Assembly: GCA_031285905.1 (NCBI GenBank)
Contig: JAITVH010000139.1
Location: 38,707 to 102,706 of the forward strand
Length of the DNA: 64,000 bases
Direction of reading: 5' to 3'
From: Prevotella sp.
Lineage (GTDB): Bacteria; Bacteroidota; Bacteroidia; Bacteroidales; Dysgonomonadaceae
Below the pieces are notes generated by a model. The model saw nothing but the letters and a program-made list of their open reading frames with translations, ran no database searches and had not been told where the DNA came from. A program made the translations under genes and the position numbers. Positions 50,979 to 60,792 of the stretch are shown in pieces; the first letter of the stretch is position 1, and each line of letters begins with the position of its first letter.

Positions 50979-51668
50979 ATGAAAAAGCAATTAGTCTTTA
51001 TTCTGTCAATTACCATATTAAGTTGTTCGAACATGGTATATGCACAGAAAGACAGATTCTTCACACTTGGAGTAAAGGCGGGTCTAACCGTTACCACTTT
51101 AGCAGGCTTTGATCAAACTGACTATCCCGGAAAAACCCATGCGAAAATTAAGCCCACCGCAGGCATAACAACTGACTTTTCAATATCGAACCAATGGAGT
51201 ATCTTGTCAGGGTTAGAATATCTGACGAAAAATGCAGGTACAGGAATGGAAAGTGGTGACTTAACAATAACTATACCACATTATACTACTAAATATTTAC
51301 AACTTCCAATACATATAGGGTATAAATTGAGGATGACTGAAGATTCAAAAATTGTTTTCCATGTAGGACCATATCTTGCATACGGGATAGAGGGAGAAAT
51401 AAAATGGAAAGATGTAGACACTCGACTATTCCACTACATGGATCCTTTTGAGAAACAATTATTAGATCGCTTTGACTATGGTATAGGAGTAGGTATAACT
51501 ATTGATAAAAACAACTTCGCATTCAGTATTGGATATGATCATGGGGTAAAAAATTTAGCCAAATCTGGATTTTATTTTCCTGACAGACCAAATATTGACA
51601 CTAAGGAAATATCAGTACATACCAGATGTTTTCAGGCTACTATTGGATGGAAATTCCGTCAACTGTAA
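50979..51668 (+). CDS. Outer-membrane beta-barrel protein (PorT-like), paralogue B
   Basis: 229 residues with signal peptide MKKQLVFILSITILSCSNMVYAQ. It matches paralogue A strand for strand: KYLQLPIHIGYKLRM, VFHVGPYLAYGIEGEIKW, FDYGIGVGITIDKNNFAFSIGYDHGVKN and FYFPDRPNID. Tandem duplication with the intergenic repeats between the copies is evident. Function unknown; the two may be alternately expressed or have diverged ligands. Confidence 0.78.
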   Translation: MKKQLVFILSITILSCSNMVYAQKDRFFTLGVKAGLTVTTLAGFDQTDYPGKTHAKIKPTAGITTDFSISNQWSILSGLEYLTKNAGTGMESGDLTITIPHYTTKYLQLPIHIGYKLRMTEDSKIVFHVGPYLAYGIEGEIKWKDVDTRLFHYMDPFEKQLLDRFDYGIGVGITIDKNNFAFSIGYDHGVKNLAKSGFYFPDRPNIDTKEISVHTRCFQATIGWKFRQL

Positions 51669-51710
51669 GATCGACTTATTATAAAATAGATTGACAAGGT
51701 TTTATATTAT

Positions 51711-51742
51711 AAGAACCGGTAGACTTATATCTATCGGTTCTT
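51711..51742. terminator. Bidirectional-type hairpin terminator
   Basis: AAGAACCGGTAGA pairs with TCTATCGGTTCTT (one G-U), 40 bases after the barrel gene and 20 bases before the convergent lipoprotein end. Confidence 0.7.
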
Positions 51743-51762
51743 CAATTATCCCATCACATACA

Positions 51763-52335
51763 TTATCTAAAATATGAACTATGTGTACACCAGATAAGTG
51801 TATCTCCCTCGGATTTCATATTTTCAATTGATCCGTAAGGCGTTTCTGCTGCCGCCTTATCTGCATCTATATCCTTTTGAGGTGTTGCCTGCATAAGGCT
51901 GAATGTACTTTCTCCCTGTTGTTTATATCCGATATAATGCTGCCGGATATTGATAATAGATTTATCTCCATCGCCAAAATAGCGATACTCACCTGCTTTG
52001 AACAGATAAAAAGAACCGTCTTCAAACTTATATTCATTTCTTTCCGCAGGGGTACTTTGTTCTACCATCACTACATTATCGTTAGTGAACGAGAAAGTAG
52101 TACTAGCATAACTTTCAAAGGTTGAGTTAGGAAAATATGTTGTCTGAGGAATTTTTATTGAATCCGGGTCTACGACTATACCGCCATCTTCCGATCCGGC
52201 ATACATTGTAAACGATTCTGTTCCTGACTGAGATTCAACATACCGTAATATTCCTTTGTCGTCATCGTCTCCACACGAAACCAAGAGGATTAAGGTAAAC
52301 AACCCGAATAATGTATATTTCTCTAAAGAACTCAT
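51763..52335 (-). CDS. Hypothetical lipoprotein, paralogue A
   Basis: 190 residues, lipoprotein signal ending LLVSC (Cys21) with a following GDDDD. The body has SESFTMYAGSEDGGIVVDPDS near the start and ends EGDTLIWCTHSSYFR. The same pattern (FTMLKGSPEGAVEVEF ... EDTLIWCNVIYPFD) is seen in the next gene, so the two are duplicates. Family not recognised. It follows paralogue B by 20 bases; both come after nothing on their side but a fucosidase gene upstream. Confidence 0.65.
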   Translation of the reverse strand: MSSLEKYTLFGLFTLILLVSCGDDDDKGILRYVESQSGTESFTMYAGSEDGGIVVDPDSIKIPQTTYFPNSTFESYASTTFSFTNDNVVMVEQSTPAERNEYKFEDGSFYLFKAGEYRYFGDGDKSIINIRQHYIGYKQQGESTFSLMQATPQKDIDADKAAAETPYGSIENMKSEGDTLIWCTHSSYFR

Positions 52336-52355
52336 TTTGTCTCAATTTTATTATT

Positions 52356-52928
52356 TTAGTCAAAAGGATAGATCACGTTACACCAGATAAGAGTGTCTTC
52401 AGGATTTGTCATACTTTCTACATTATTATACCCTGCCAATTTCAACACTTTATCTAATGTTATTACTTCATTCAAAGCTCTGATTGTATCTTTTTCCTCT
52501 GAATAAGGGTAACGCACAAGTCCTTGTCTTCTATATAAATTATTATTCTGATCTACTAATACCACAAACCTTAAAGTATCAGCATTCCAAATAAACATTG
52601 TATCATCTTTCTGCGTATAGAATGATATAGTCTGAAGCCCGCTTTCTACATAAGTCATCCTATCCCCATTAAATTCAATAGAAATATCTGTATATGGACG
52701 AGCATTGAAAACACGCCCCAGATATCCGCTTACCAGATCTTTATTTTTCAGATTGTTAAATTCTACTTCAACAGCTCCTTCAGGAGAACCTTTCAGCATA
52801 GTAAAATCTGATACATCTATATAAGTGTTTATTAAAGTCCTGTTATCCTCTTCGTCTCCATTACTACATGCTATAAGTAAACACAGGGCAGACGCTAACA
52901 GGTATATTTTCCTTTTCATCTCTTTCAT
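52356..52928 (-). CDS. Hypothetical lipoprotein, paralogue B
   Basis: 190 residues, lipoprotein signal ending LLIAC (Cys21), then SNGDEED. Shares its start (VSDFTMLKGSPEGAVEVEF) and end (DTLIWCNVIYPFD) with the neighbouring lipoprotein, and has the same length. It lies 33 bases downstream of the fucosidase gene on the same strand and may be co-expressed with it, so a surface glycan-binding or accessory role is possible, by context only. Confidence 0.65.
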   Translation of the reverse strand: MKEMKRKIYLLASALCLLIACSNGDEEDNRTLINTYIDVSDFTMLKGSPEGAVEVEFNNLKNKDLVSGYLGRVFNARPYTDISIEFNGDRMTYVESGLQTISFYTQKDDTMFIWNADTLRFVVLVDQNNNLYRRQGLVRYPYSEEKDTIRALNEVITLDKVLKLAGYNNVESMTNPEDTLIWCNVIYPFD

Positions 52929-52961
52929 TTTTTCTGATGGTAAAGATAAATAAAATTTACC

Positions 52962-55007
52962 TTACCGAGTGATAATGCCTAACTCTGCTATCACATATTT
53001 GTCATTTTTATTTGCTAATTCAGTTGGCTCCAACTTTATATATCGTGTCTGAATAATATTCTCAAAGAGAATATCCTGTTTTATAGGATTATTCTTAATA
53101 TTATTAAAAACCGCGTTATTCTTCACTTTATCCCATTTATTACCATCGTTACTCACATAAAAATTATATCTGCTAATATTGGCGGCATTAATATTTCCCT
53201 GTGGTGTATAAGTAAATCCTTTTAATGAATACCCCTTACCTAAGTCGATTGTAAGGGCCTCGGTTATAGGAATAGTCACATACGTACGATTATTTCCGTC
53301 GATGGCTTTATTATAATCTTCATTGCTCTCTGATAGAACTTTCCATTGCCCCGAAGATACATCATAATCTGCTGTTACTATCTCACTCTTTTTTACCCCA
53401 TTATTTATTACGGAGATAGCTTTAACTATACCGCCTTCTTTAAGCGAAAGTTCCTTCTCATATTTTATAGAATTGACCGATGGCTCTGAGCCGTCCGTCG
53501 TGTAATAGATTACAGGATCAGGACTTTCACATCTGATTGTCACAATCCCAAACCTATCACGATCGACAATAGGAGGTGATAGAAATTCCTGAGCATGGAA
53601 TACGCCTAACTCACTTATCGCCGGACAAGCTAAACCTTCAAACTCAACCCTCAATCTCGCAGTATTTATAGTCGGGAATCGTAGAATTCGTTTATACCCG
53701 ATAGTCGTTGCATTTGCCAAATTACTCCATTCTTCTTTTTCTTGATCCCAATATTTAACAGTGAATGATTTGATACGCTGCCCCAATGGAATATATTCCT
53801 GAAGCATTAGCCGGTTAAAGGCTGTCTCTTTCTTAAAATCTACTTCTATCCATGGATTTAAAACGCTATCGTTCGTTGCCCAATAAGAATTGTATCTCCC
53901 ATCTTGCGTATTAGCTACCCTATAAGCATTTCCTCTTACATCGCTGGCCTGTATATCAGCATCTTTAATGAGATTTATGGCAAAATCTTTTTCTATTGAC
54001 TGACGGAATTCCATCAAGCGAACCGAATCATTAGGATGTATTCTTCCTCTTCTGTCAGGGGGTACATTCAACAGCAAATTTGAGTTTCTCCCCACCGAAG
54101 TATAATATATATCTACCAATTTCTCCACAGACTTAACCTTGTCATCTGTAGCCGGGCTATAAAACCATCCCGGACGGATAGAAACATCTGTTTCTGCAGG
54201 AACCCATGCCTGACCACCTTCTTCTCCCGAATTAAGGATATTGGTTGGAGGCGCGCCATGTCCGGGCTCGAACCCCTCAATATTCATGGTTGACCAATTC
54301 GTTTCACCAGCCACTCCCCGCTCATTTCCCATCCAGCGGCATCCTGGGCCAACATCACTAAATATTATAGCTTGGGGTTGCTTTTCATATACTGTTTTGT
54401 GGAACAAATTCCAGTCATAGACCTGTTTTTTACCATGTCCACCATTCGCTCCGTCAAACCATTGTTCAAAGACTTCTCCATAATTACTTAATACTTCATC
54501 CAACGTGTTTGCAAAAATCTGATTATACTCCGGTGTACCATATGCAGGATGATTTTGATCCCATGGGGAGAGATATACGCCAAATTTTAATCCATATTCC
54601 TTGCATGCATCTGACAGTTCTTTCAAGACATCTCCTTTTCCGTTTTTCCACGAGCTTTCGCGAACAGTATGGGTACTATACTTACTCGGCCAAAGACAAA
54701 AACCGTCATGATGCTTCGCTGTGATAATTATCCCCTTCATGCCTGCGGCCTTTGCCGTTGCAGCCCATTGCTGACAATCCAAATCTGTTGGGTTAAATAC
54801 TTTCGGATCTTCTTGCCCATCTCCCCATTCTACATCTGTAAATGTATTAGGGCCAAAGTGAATAAACATGTAATATTCCAATTGTTGCCACGCTATTTGA
54901 TGCTCCGTTGGTATTGCACCGTAAGGTACAGGAGGATTATTTTGTTTACATGAAAAGTAAGATACCGATAAGAGTAAAAGGAGAATAGATATGGAAGTAT
55001 TTTTCAT
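52962..55007 (-). CDS. Alpha-L-fucosidase (GH29) lipoprotein
   Basis: 681 residues; lipoprotein signal MKNTSISILLLLLSVSYFSC (Cys20). The GH29 barrel has YYMFIHFGPNTFTDVEWGDG, GIIITAKHHDGFCLWPSKYS and GEVFEQWFDGANGGHG, whose Asp is the nucleophile position. After ~residue 340 come an F5/8C (discoidin-like) domain (NSYWATNDSVLNPWIEVDF, RLMLQEYIPLGQRIKSF), a chitobiase-like C-terminal domain (DPVIYYTTDGSEPSVNSIKY) and a second F5/8C-like domain to the end. It removes fucose from host or plant glycans outside the inner membrane. Two lipoprotein genes follow it; no SusC/D is adjacent. Confidence 0.9.
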   Translation of the reverse strand: MKNTSISILLLLLSVSYFSCKQNNPPVPYGAIPTEHQIAWQQLEYYMFIHFGPNTFTDVEWGDGQEDPKVFNPTDLDCQQWAATAKAAGMKGIIITAKHHDGFCLWPSKYSTHTVRESSWKNGKGDVLKELSDACKEYGLKFGVYLSPWDQNHPAYGTPEYNQIFANTLDEVLSNYGEVFEQWFDGANGGHGKKQVYDWNLFHKTVYEKQPQAIIFSDVGPGCRWMGNERGVAGETNWSTMNIEGFEPGHGAPPTNILNSGEEGGQAWVPAETDVSIRPGWFYSPATDDKVKSVEKLVDIYYTSVGRNSNLLLNVPPDRRGRIHPNDSVRLMEFRQSIEKDFAINLIKDADIQASDVRGNAYRVANTQDGRYNSYWATNDSVLNPWIEVDFKKETAFNRLMLQEYIPLGQRIKSFTVKYWDQEKEEWSNLANATTIGYKRILRFPTINTARLRVEFEGLACPAISELGVFHAQEFLSPPIVDRDRFGIVTIRCESPDPVIYYTTDGSEPSVNSIKYEKELSLKEGGIVKAISVINNGVKKSEIVTADYDVSSGQWKVLSESNEDYNKAIDGNNRTYVTIPITEALTIDLGKGYSLKGFTYTPQGNINAANISRYNFYVSNDGNKWDKVKNNAVFNNIKNNPIKQDILFENIIQTRYIKLEPTELANKNDKYVIAELGIITR

Positions 55008-55056
55008 GGTATATATGGTTTAGGATTAGAGCTCTAAAATAATCATTTTTAAAAGA

Positions 55057-55087
55057 AAAAAGGATAATCTGTACGATTATCCTTTTC
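55057..55087 (-). terminator. Terminator after fabH
   Basis: On the minus strand AAAAGGATAATC pairs with GATTATCCTTTT across TGTAC-like loop, followed by TTTTCTTTTAAAA. It ends the fabH transcript 20 bases after its stop. Confidence 0.75.
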
Positions 55088-55106
55088 TTACTATTTTATT
55101 ATTCAA

Positions 55107-56087
55107 TCAATATGCCCACTTAAGGTATACTGCTCCCCATGTAAAACCACCACCAAAAGCAGTAAGGATAATATTATCTCCTTTCTTCAGTTGTGGTTCC
55201 CATTCAGCAAGACACACAGGAATCGTACCTGAACTGGTATTACCATATTTTTGAATGTTCACCATTACCTTATCGGAAGGAAGCCCCATACGATTACCCA
55301 CGGCTTCTATTATACGAATATTAGCCTGATGAGGTACCAGCCAGGCAATATTATCTTTAGTTAAGTGGTTGCGCTGCATAATTTCAACAGACACATCAGC
55401 CATTTTTGATACAGCATGTTTAAAGACTACTTGTCCTTCTTGATATACATAATGCATATCTTTATCTACAGTTTCATGCGAAGCCGGATATATAGACCCT
55501 CCTCCATGCATATGCAAATGAGGAATACCTACCCCGTCTACATGCAAGATAGAATCCATAACCCCAACTTCCTCTTCGGTAGGTTCAAGCATCACCGCTC
55601 CCGCAGCGTCGCCGAATAAAGGACATGTGGTACGGTCCTTATAGTTAGTGATCGCTGTCATTTTATCTCCTGCAACCACCAATACTTTTTTATACCTGCC
55701 TGATTTAATAAAATTAGATCCTACTTCCAGCGCGTATATAAAACCTGAACAGGCAGCCTGGACGTCAAATCCCAGTGCATTTTTGATTCCACAGGCTTCG
55801 GCTGTCGTTGCAGCTGCAGATGGGAAAATATAGTCCGGGGTGGTAGTAGCAAAAATAACGACTTCCACCTCTTCCGGCTTTGTATTGGTTTTTTCTAACA
55901 CCTGTTTAGCAGCTTGAGCACCCATATATGAGGTGCCTTTTCCTTTCTCCAAAACATGACGCTCTTTAATACCTACGCGTGTCATTATCCATTCATCGGT
56001 AGTATCCACTATCTTCGCTAAATCGTCATTAGTCAGGATACCCTCGGGGATATATGCACCTATACCGGTAATTGCAGCTCGAATCAT
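55107..56087 (-). CDS. fabH: 3-oxoacyl-ACP synthase III
   Basis: Starts fatty-acid chains by condensing acetyl-CoA (or branched acyl-CoA) with malonyl-ACP. The 326-residue thiolase-fold enzyme has the catalytic triad: Cys113 in QAACSGF, His in VPHQANIRI and Asn in [11 protein letters not shown]. It follows rpmF by 77 bases behind a hairpin. The plsX gene that often sits between rpmF and fabH is absent. Confidence 0.96.
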   Translation of the reverse strand: MIRAAITGIGAYIPEGILTNDDLAKIVDTTDEWIMTRVGIKERHVLEKGKGTSYMGAQAAKQVLEKTNTKPEEVEVVIFATTTPDYIFPSAAATTAEACGIKNALGFDVQAACSGFIYALEVGSNFIKSGRYKKVLVVAGDKMTAITNYKDRTTCPLFGDAAGAVMLEPTEEEVGVMDSILHVDGVGIPHLHMHGGGSIYPASHETVDKDMHYVYQEGQVVFKHAVSKMADVSVEIMQRNHLTKDNIAWLVPHQANIRIIEAVGNRMGLPSDKVMVNIQKYGNTSSGTIPVCLAEWEPQLKKGDNIILTAFGGGFTWGAVYLKWAY

Positions 56088-56111
56088 TCTTTTCTTGTTT
56101 TGTGTCGATTA

Positions 56112-56146
56112 ATAAAAAAAATGCCCTAAAGATGCTAGGGCTTTTT
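56112..56146 (-). terminator. Hairpin after rpmF
   Basis: On the minus strand GCCCTA pairs with TAGGGC, followed by a T-run (ATTTTTTTTATT). It may terminate or attenuate between rpmF and fabH. Confidence 0.65.
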
Positions 56147-56164
56147 AAGATATGGTTTTAAAAA

Positions 56165-56350
56165 TTAAACCGCTGCTCCTTTTTCAATAGCCAGTTTACC
56201 TCTGTAGTAGCCACACTCTGGACAAACTGTATGGAAAACGTGCCAAGAACCACAATTTGAACATACTGCCAATGTTGGTGTAACTGCCTTATCATGAGTT
56301 CTTCTTTTAGCTGTTCTAGACTTTGACTGTCTTCGTTTCGGATGTGCCAT
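56165..56350 (-). CDS. rpmF: 50S ribosomal protein L32
   Basis: 61 residues with the basic start MAHPKRRQSKSRTAKRRTHDK and a zinc-ribbon-type CSNCGSWHVFHTVCPECGYYRG (two Cys pairs), as in zinc-containing L32. It is 30 bases after yceD. The yceD-rpmF-fabH order is the conserved bacterial arrangement coupling ribosome and lipid synthesis. Confidence 0.96.
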   Translation of the reverse strand: MAHPKRRQSKSRTAKRRTHDKAVTPTLAVCSNCGSWHVFHTVCPECGYYRGKLAIEKGAAV

Positions 56351-56380
56351 TTTCTCGTTTTATTTAGTTATTTTTATTTA

Positions 56381-56935
56381 TCAATCTTCGTCAGCGGGTG
56401 TATCTTTCAGTGAATCCCATGAATCTTCACTTTCCAAATCTTCGTCAAAATCATCATCTGTATCTTCACCACTATCTTTGACTTTATGTTTATTCAGTTT
56501 GGAAGACATTGCCCTATTACATGTTCCCGGAGGATGCACACGTTTAGAAGGGAGGCTTAATACTATAAACTCATACAAGAACCATGCAATATTGATAGCT
56601 CCATCATCTTCAGGAATTATCACTATCTCATCGCTCTCTTCCGAATATTCTTTTCCGAACTTTACAATGAGTTTATTTTGAGTATCAACATCTATAGATA
56701 TGTCATCCAGGCACCTGTCACAAGGCACTGACACATTTCCCTTGATATCAAAACCAAGTTCAAAAGTAACTGAAGTCTTCTTTAAAGACAGGATTACTTT
56801 CAACTTACCTTTTTTCACATCGGCGGTACCATCATCAATAAGAGAAAAGAACTGGTTATCCAGATCATATTCAAATTGATGCTTCCCTTCCGCTAACCCT
56901 CTTAGAGGTATATTATATAAGCTAAATTTTCCCAC
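56381..56935 (-). CDS. yceD: YceD/DUF177 family protein
   Basis: 184 residues. The DUF177 core contains VSVPCDRCLDDISIDVD with a Cys-x2-Cys pair and ends with acidic Asp/Glu-rich tail (DDDFDEDLESEDSWDS). YceD is linked to 23S rRNA accumulation in other bacteria and plants, and nearly always precedes rpmF as here. The conserved C-terminal motif is weaker than in proteobacteria (CNRAM in place of the usual CxP). Confidence 0.88.
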   Translation of the reverse strand: MGKFSLYNIPLRGLAEGKHQFEYDLDNQFFSLIDDGTADVKKGKLKVILSLKKTSVTFELGFDIKGNVSVPCDRCLDDISIDVDTQNKLIVKFGKEYSEESDEIVIIPEDDGAINIAWFLYEFIVLSLPSKRVHPPGTCNRAMSSKLNKHKVKDSGEDTDDDFDEDLESEDSWDSLKDTPADED

Positions 56936-57153
56936 AATAGAATTAAATTCCTAAAAAAGAACGGCGCAAATGTACGAAGTTTTTTTTGAATATACTAAAT
57001 ATTTATTTCTAATATTAAGCTAAAGTATCTATAGCCAAATCATAATTTACAGAATAGTCTATATCAAGGCACAGAAACTCCCCTGCTTTCATACATGCGC
57101 CATGTAATGAAACTCAAAAATATAACGATTTATTGCCTTATCTGCATAAAATA

Positions 57154-57181
57154 AGAAAGCCGGATATTTTTCCGGCTTTCT
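57154..57181 (-). terminator. Terminator after RRM gene
   Basis: AGAAAGCCGGA and TCCGGCTTTCT form an 11-bp perfect stem with a 6-base loop and U/A tail, 28 bases after the RRM gene. Confidence 0.8.
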
Positions 57182-57208
57182 AAATATTATACTTAATATA
57201 GAATCATA

Positions 57209-57532
57209 TTAGTAATCGCGTCTTCTGAAGCCTCCGTTTCCACCTCTGTTGTTATCGAAGTTTCTACGTGGAGGGCGTGCAGCACCTTCTGTACGTGGGC
57301 GAGCTTCGGATACCGAAATAGTTCTTCCGTCATATTCAGCTCCATTCAATTCATCAATAGCTTTTTGAGCAGCTTCATTATCTTCCAGTTCCACAAAGCC
57401 ATAACCTTTAGAACGGCCTGTAGCTCTGTCCATAATAACTTTTGCTGAAGAGATTTCTCCGTATTCAGTAAATAAATCTCTCAAATCGTTGTCGTTGATA
57501 CTGTAGCTCAACCCTGCAATAAAAATGTTCAT
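57209..57532 (-). CDS. Small RRM RNA-binding protein
   Basis: 107 residues: one RNA recognition motif with RNP2 IFIAGLSY (residues 3-10) and RNP1 KGYGFVEL (about 43-50), then an RGG-like tail (RPPRRNFDNNRGGNGGFRRRDY). This is the small RRM type of Bacteroidetes and cyanobacteria, cytoplasmic and thought to act on mRNAs. It has a long leader of about 140 bases if the minus-strand TACATTTG at 57683-57690 is its promoter, leaving room for autoregulation. Confidence 0.94.
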   Translation of the reverse strand: MNIFIAGLSYSINDNDLRDLFTEYGEISSAKVIMDRATGRSKGYGFVELEDNEAAQKAIDELNGAEYDGRTISVSEARPRTEGAARPPRRNFDNNRGGNGGFRRRDY

Positions 57533-57682
57533 TGTAAAAAAATAAAAAAATTAAATAAATACTATTCGCAGAAGACGTAATAAAGTAAAGGGGTAAATGA
57601 TGCTAAACAAGAAAGGTTACCAATGAAAGGAAATAACTTGAAAAGAAAATTTAATCTATACTATAAGAACTCTTTGCGGAGG

Positions 57683-57690
57683 CAAATGTA
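57683..57690 (-). promoter_or_regulatory. Candidate -7 element for RRM gene
   Basis: TACATTTG on the minus strand matches TAnnTTTG, 151 bases upstream of the ATG. Confidence 0.45.
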
Positions 57691-57829
57691 AAAATAAAAA
57701 TCCAGTAAAAAACGATTTTGATCATTATTTTTTGTAAGAGCGATTTTTATGGAAATATTTTCACTTTCGATTAAACTTATTCACAGATTTTAAGTCGTAT
57801 AAAGTATATATCAGGTAAAACAAAAATCC

Positions 57830-60787
57830 ATGAAAGCAAAATCCCTTTTATTTTTCCTTTTGATAGCTATAAATATTCTTGCCCAGAATAATACCACTAA
57901 CAATCAATCGGAAAATAAATACTCAATAAAAGGTACTGTTATTGATTCTCTGGAAAATTTCCCAATAGAAATGGCAGTCGCTACTCTTTACAGCGCAACG
58001 GACAACTCTATTGTAGAAGGTGTACCGACTGACAGAAACGGAATCTTTAATATAAATAATATATCTCCTTCATCTTATTATTTATCTATAACTTTATTGG
58101 GATATGACACAGCCCGTATATCGTTTTCGCCTAGGAATTTTAATAAGACTACCATATTACTGGACACTATCAGACTAAAAACTTCCGATATTATGCTATC
58201 GGATATTACCATTATTGCTGAGCCTCCCGAACTGGTTATCAAAGAAGATACGCTGGAATATAATGCCGCTGCATTTAAAGTTGCGGAGGGAGCTGTCGTA
58301 GAAGACCTTATAAAAAGACTGCCCGGAATGGAAGTAGACGCAGACGGTAATATAAAGAAGCCTGACGGAAAACAAGTGCAACGCGTATTTGTAGATGGAA
58401 AAGAATTTTTCGGCGATGATCCTAAAATGGCAACTAAAAACCTGACTGCCGATATAGTAGATAAAGTGCAGGTAATAGAGAAAAAATCAGATATGGCCAT
58501 CCTGACCGGAATAGATGACGGTGATGAAGAAACAATCATAAACATCACTATAAAGAAAGGGATGAAACAAGGATGGATGGGAAATGTAACATCCGGGGTA
58601 GGGGCCCTGACCAAAGAGAATACAAATAATGATCCCCGATATACGGAAAACCTGATGGTAAACCGATTTCTGGAAAATGATCAGATTACCTTTATTGCAA
58701 ATGCCAATAACATAAATAATCAGGGTTCGTCTGACAGGGGAAACAATGTCCGGTCGGGTCGGTCGGGCAGTGGACGGAATGGAATAACCAGTTCCAATAC
58801 ATTTGGGATAAACACTGCAAAAATAGTAAACGACAAAATTAAGTTTGCCGGCAACATCAGGTATAACTACAGTGACAGCTATGCAGAAAATGACCGTTTT
58901 CGACAAAACCTGCTAAAAGATAGCGTATCGTATCGCAAAAGCTTATCCACAGACAGAGATTACAGTAACAACCTTGACTTTGACGGAAAGCTGGAATACC
59001 AGATGGATTCTTCCACAATGATCGTTTTCAGTCCCAATATATCTTACAATTATTCCCGTTCTCACTCCTCTTCTTTTCAGACAACAATGGCCGGGGATAT
59101 CGATTCTTCAAAAGTAAATGAGAGCTGGTCAAGCGATCATATGCAGTCTGACGGGCTTAGCTCCCGGCTACGCCTGGATATATCCCGCAAATTATCGAAC
59201 AAAGGAAGAAGAATAAGCCTAGGCGGATCGTACAATCTAAACAAAAGTTCGGGTACAGGGACAAATAATTCTGAAAACATATTTTATAGAAATCCTAGCC
59301 GTAACAGCTATTATGACCAAAAGGTTGAATCCCATCAGGATCGATATTCTTACAGTGTATCGGCCAGCTATGTAGAACCTGTAGGTACTAATAACTTCCT
59401 GGATATTTCTTATAGTATAGATGTAAACAACACAGAAAACAGAAGAAAGACTCTGGACTACAATGTAAATACAGGAGGTTATACTGATATAGACCCTGAA
59501 TACAACAAAAGTTCTGACACTAGAAACATCAACCAGAATATCAGGGCTAACTTCAGGTCTGTACGCGAAAAATATACTTACAACATCGGATTAAGGGTGG
59601 CTCCTACCAGAACGGACAGTAAAAGTTTTGTTGAAGACTGGTACTCAAATGGAGGCGACTCTATAGTCAATGATCTACCGGGGCGAGCAGCAACCAATTA
59701 TGCGCCTCAACTGGATTTCACTTATCGTTTTAGCAATACACGCGAATTAAGGAAGAATATGCGCTTCAGGTACAACGGAAGTAGTAACCAGCCATCTGTA
59801 TCACAATTAGACCCGACAACAGATAACACTAATCCTTTACATATACGCAGTGGGAATCCGGATTTGTTGCCGGCATTCAATCATAATATATCGTTGAACT
59901 ATGACTTTAACAACAGGGAGACCCAGAAAGTATTTACTGCCAATGTGAGTTTCAGGTTTACACAAAACCAGATCATTAATTATACTTCATACGAAGAAAA
60001 TACAGGAGTCCAGTATTCTAATCCTATCAATAAAAATGGTACATGGAATGCAAACAGTACGATCTATTTTGCCAAACCATTCGACAACAAGAAGAAACTT
60101 CGGTTCAGTTCCCGTACAACTCTTGCCTATAATAATCGTGTAGGCTTTATGACTGTAGAAAAACAAAGTGAAAGAAACATATCCAAAAATATAACAGCTG
60201 GACAAGAGCTAAACCTGAGTTATAGTAATGATCTCCTTTATGGGCAGTTAAGAGGCCGTGTCAATTACTCTAAAACATCCAACACTGTCACTACAAGCCA
60301 AGATGGGCTCGAAACATTCAATTATTTTGTAGAATACAATACTACTCTGACTTTGCCATACAGTTGGTCTGTCACGTCAAATATCAACTATACAGCAAAC
60401 AGAGGGTTATCAACAGGATACAACCTGGATGAAGTGATATGGAACGCTCAGATCAGCAAACAATTCCTTCGTCAGAACAGAGGATCTCTCCGTCTACAAG
60501 TGAACGACATACTGCAACAACGCAAAAGTATCCGTCAAAATATTACAGCTAATTACATAGAAGATGTGCGCAACAATGCTATGACCGGTTACTTTATGGT
60601 CTCGTTTGCTTACCGTTTCAATAACATTGGAGGCCGGGGAAATCGCCAACGTGGCGAACGAACTGACTTCGATGGTGGAAGCGGAGAAGAGAGCAGTGGA
60701 GGAAGAGAATTCCGCGGTGGTGAAAGATCAGGCGGATTTGGAGGCGGTGGAGGTGAACGTGGCGGAGGCGGCCCAAGTTCGTTCTAA
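57830..60787 (+). CDS. TonB-receptor-like outer-membrane protein with carboxypeptidase-regulatory-like domain
   Basis: 985 residues. A signal peptide (MKAKSLLFFLLIAINILAQ), a carboxypeptidase-regulatory-like domain (residues ~30-115, SIKGTVIDSLENFPIEMAVATLYSA), a plug-like segment (VVEDLIKRLPGMEVDADGNI, VQRVFVDGKEFFGDDPKMAT) and a long strand-rich barrel of the outer-membrane-beta-barrel family. The C-terminal ~45 residues are Gly/Arg/Glu-rich low complexity and do not end with the usual barrel Phe, although the last residue is Phe. It lacks a recognisable TonB box and a SusD partner. Function unknown; probably transport or surface binding. Confidence 0.82.
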   Translation: MKAKSLLFFLLIAINILAQNNTTNNQSENKYSIKGTVIDSLENFPIEMAVATLYSATDNSIVEGVPTDRNGIFNINNISPSSYYLSITLLGYDTARISFSPRNFNKTTILLDTIRLKTSDIMLSDITIIAEPPELVIKEDTLEYNAAAFKVAEGAVVEDLIKRLPGMEVDADGNIKKPDGKQVQRVFVDGKEFFGDDPKMATKNLTADIVDKVQVIEKKSDMAILTGIDDGDEETIINITIKKGMKQGWMGNVTSGVGALTKENTNNDPRYTENLMVNRFLENDQITFIANANNINNQGSSDRGNNVRSGRSGSGRNGITSSNTFGINTAKIVNDKIKFAGNIRYNYSDSYAENDRFRQNLLKDSVSYRKSLSTDRDYSNNLDFDGKLEYQMDSSTMIVFSPNISYNYSRSHSSSFQTTMAGDIDSSKVNESWSSDHMQSDGLSSRLRLDISRKLSNKGRRISLGGSYNLNKSSGTGTNNSENIFYRNPSRNSYYDQKVESHQDRYSYSVSASYVEPVGTNNFLDISYSIDVNNTENRRKTLDYNVNTGGYTDIDPEYNKSSDTRNINQNIRANFRSVREKYTYNIGLRVAPTRTDSKSFVEDWYSNGGDSIVNDLPGRAATNYAPQLDFTYRFSNTRELRKNMRFRYNGSSNQPSVSQLDPTTDNTNPLHIRSGNPDLLPAFNHNISLNYDFNNRETQKVFTANVSFRFTQNQIINYTSYEENTGVQYSNPINKNGTWNANSTIYFAKPFDNKKKLRFSSRTTLAYNNRVGFMTVEKQSERNISKNITAGQELNLSYSNDLLYGQLRGRVNYSKTSNTVTTSQDGLETFNYFVEYNTTLTLPYSWSVTSNINYTANRGLSTGYNLDEVIWNAQISKQFLRQNRGSLRLQVNDILQQRKSIRQNITANYIEDVRNNAMTGYFMVSFAYRFNNIGGRGNRQRGERTDFDGGSGEESSGGREFRGGERSGGFGGGGGERGGGGPSSF

Positions 60788-60792
60788 TACTT

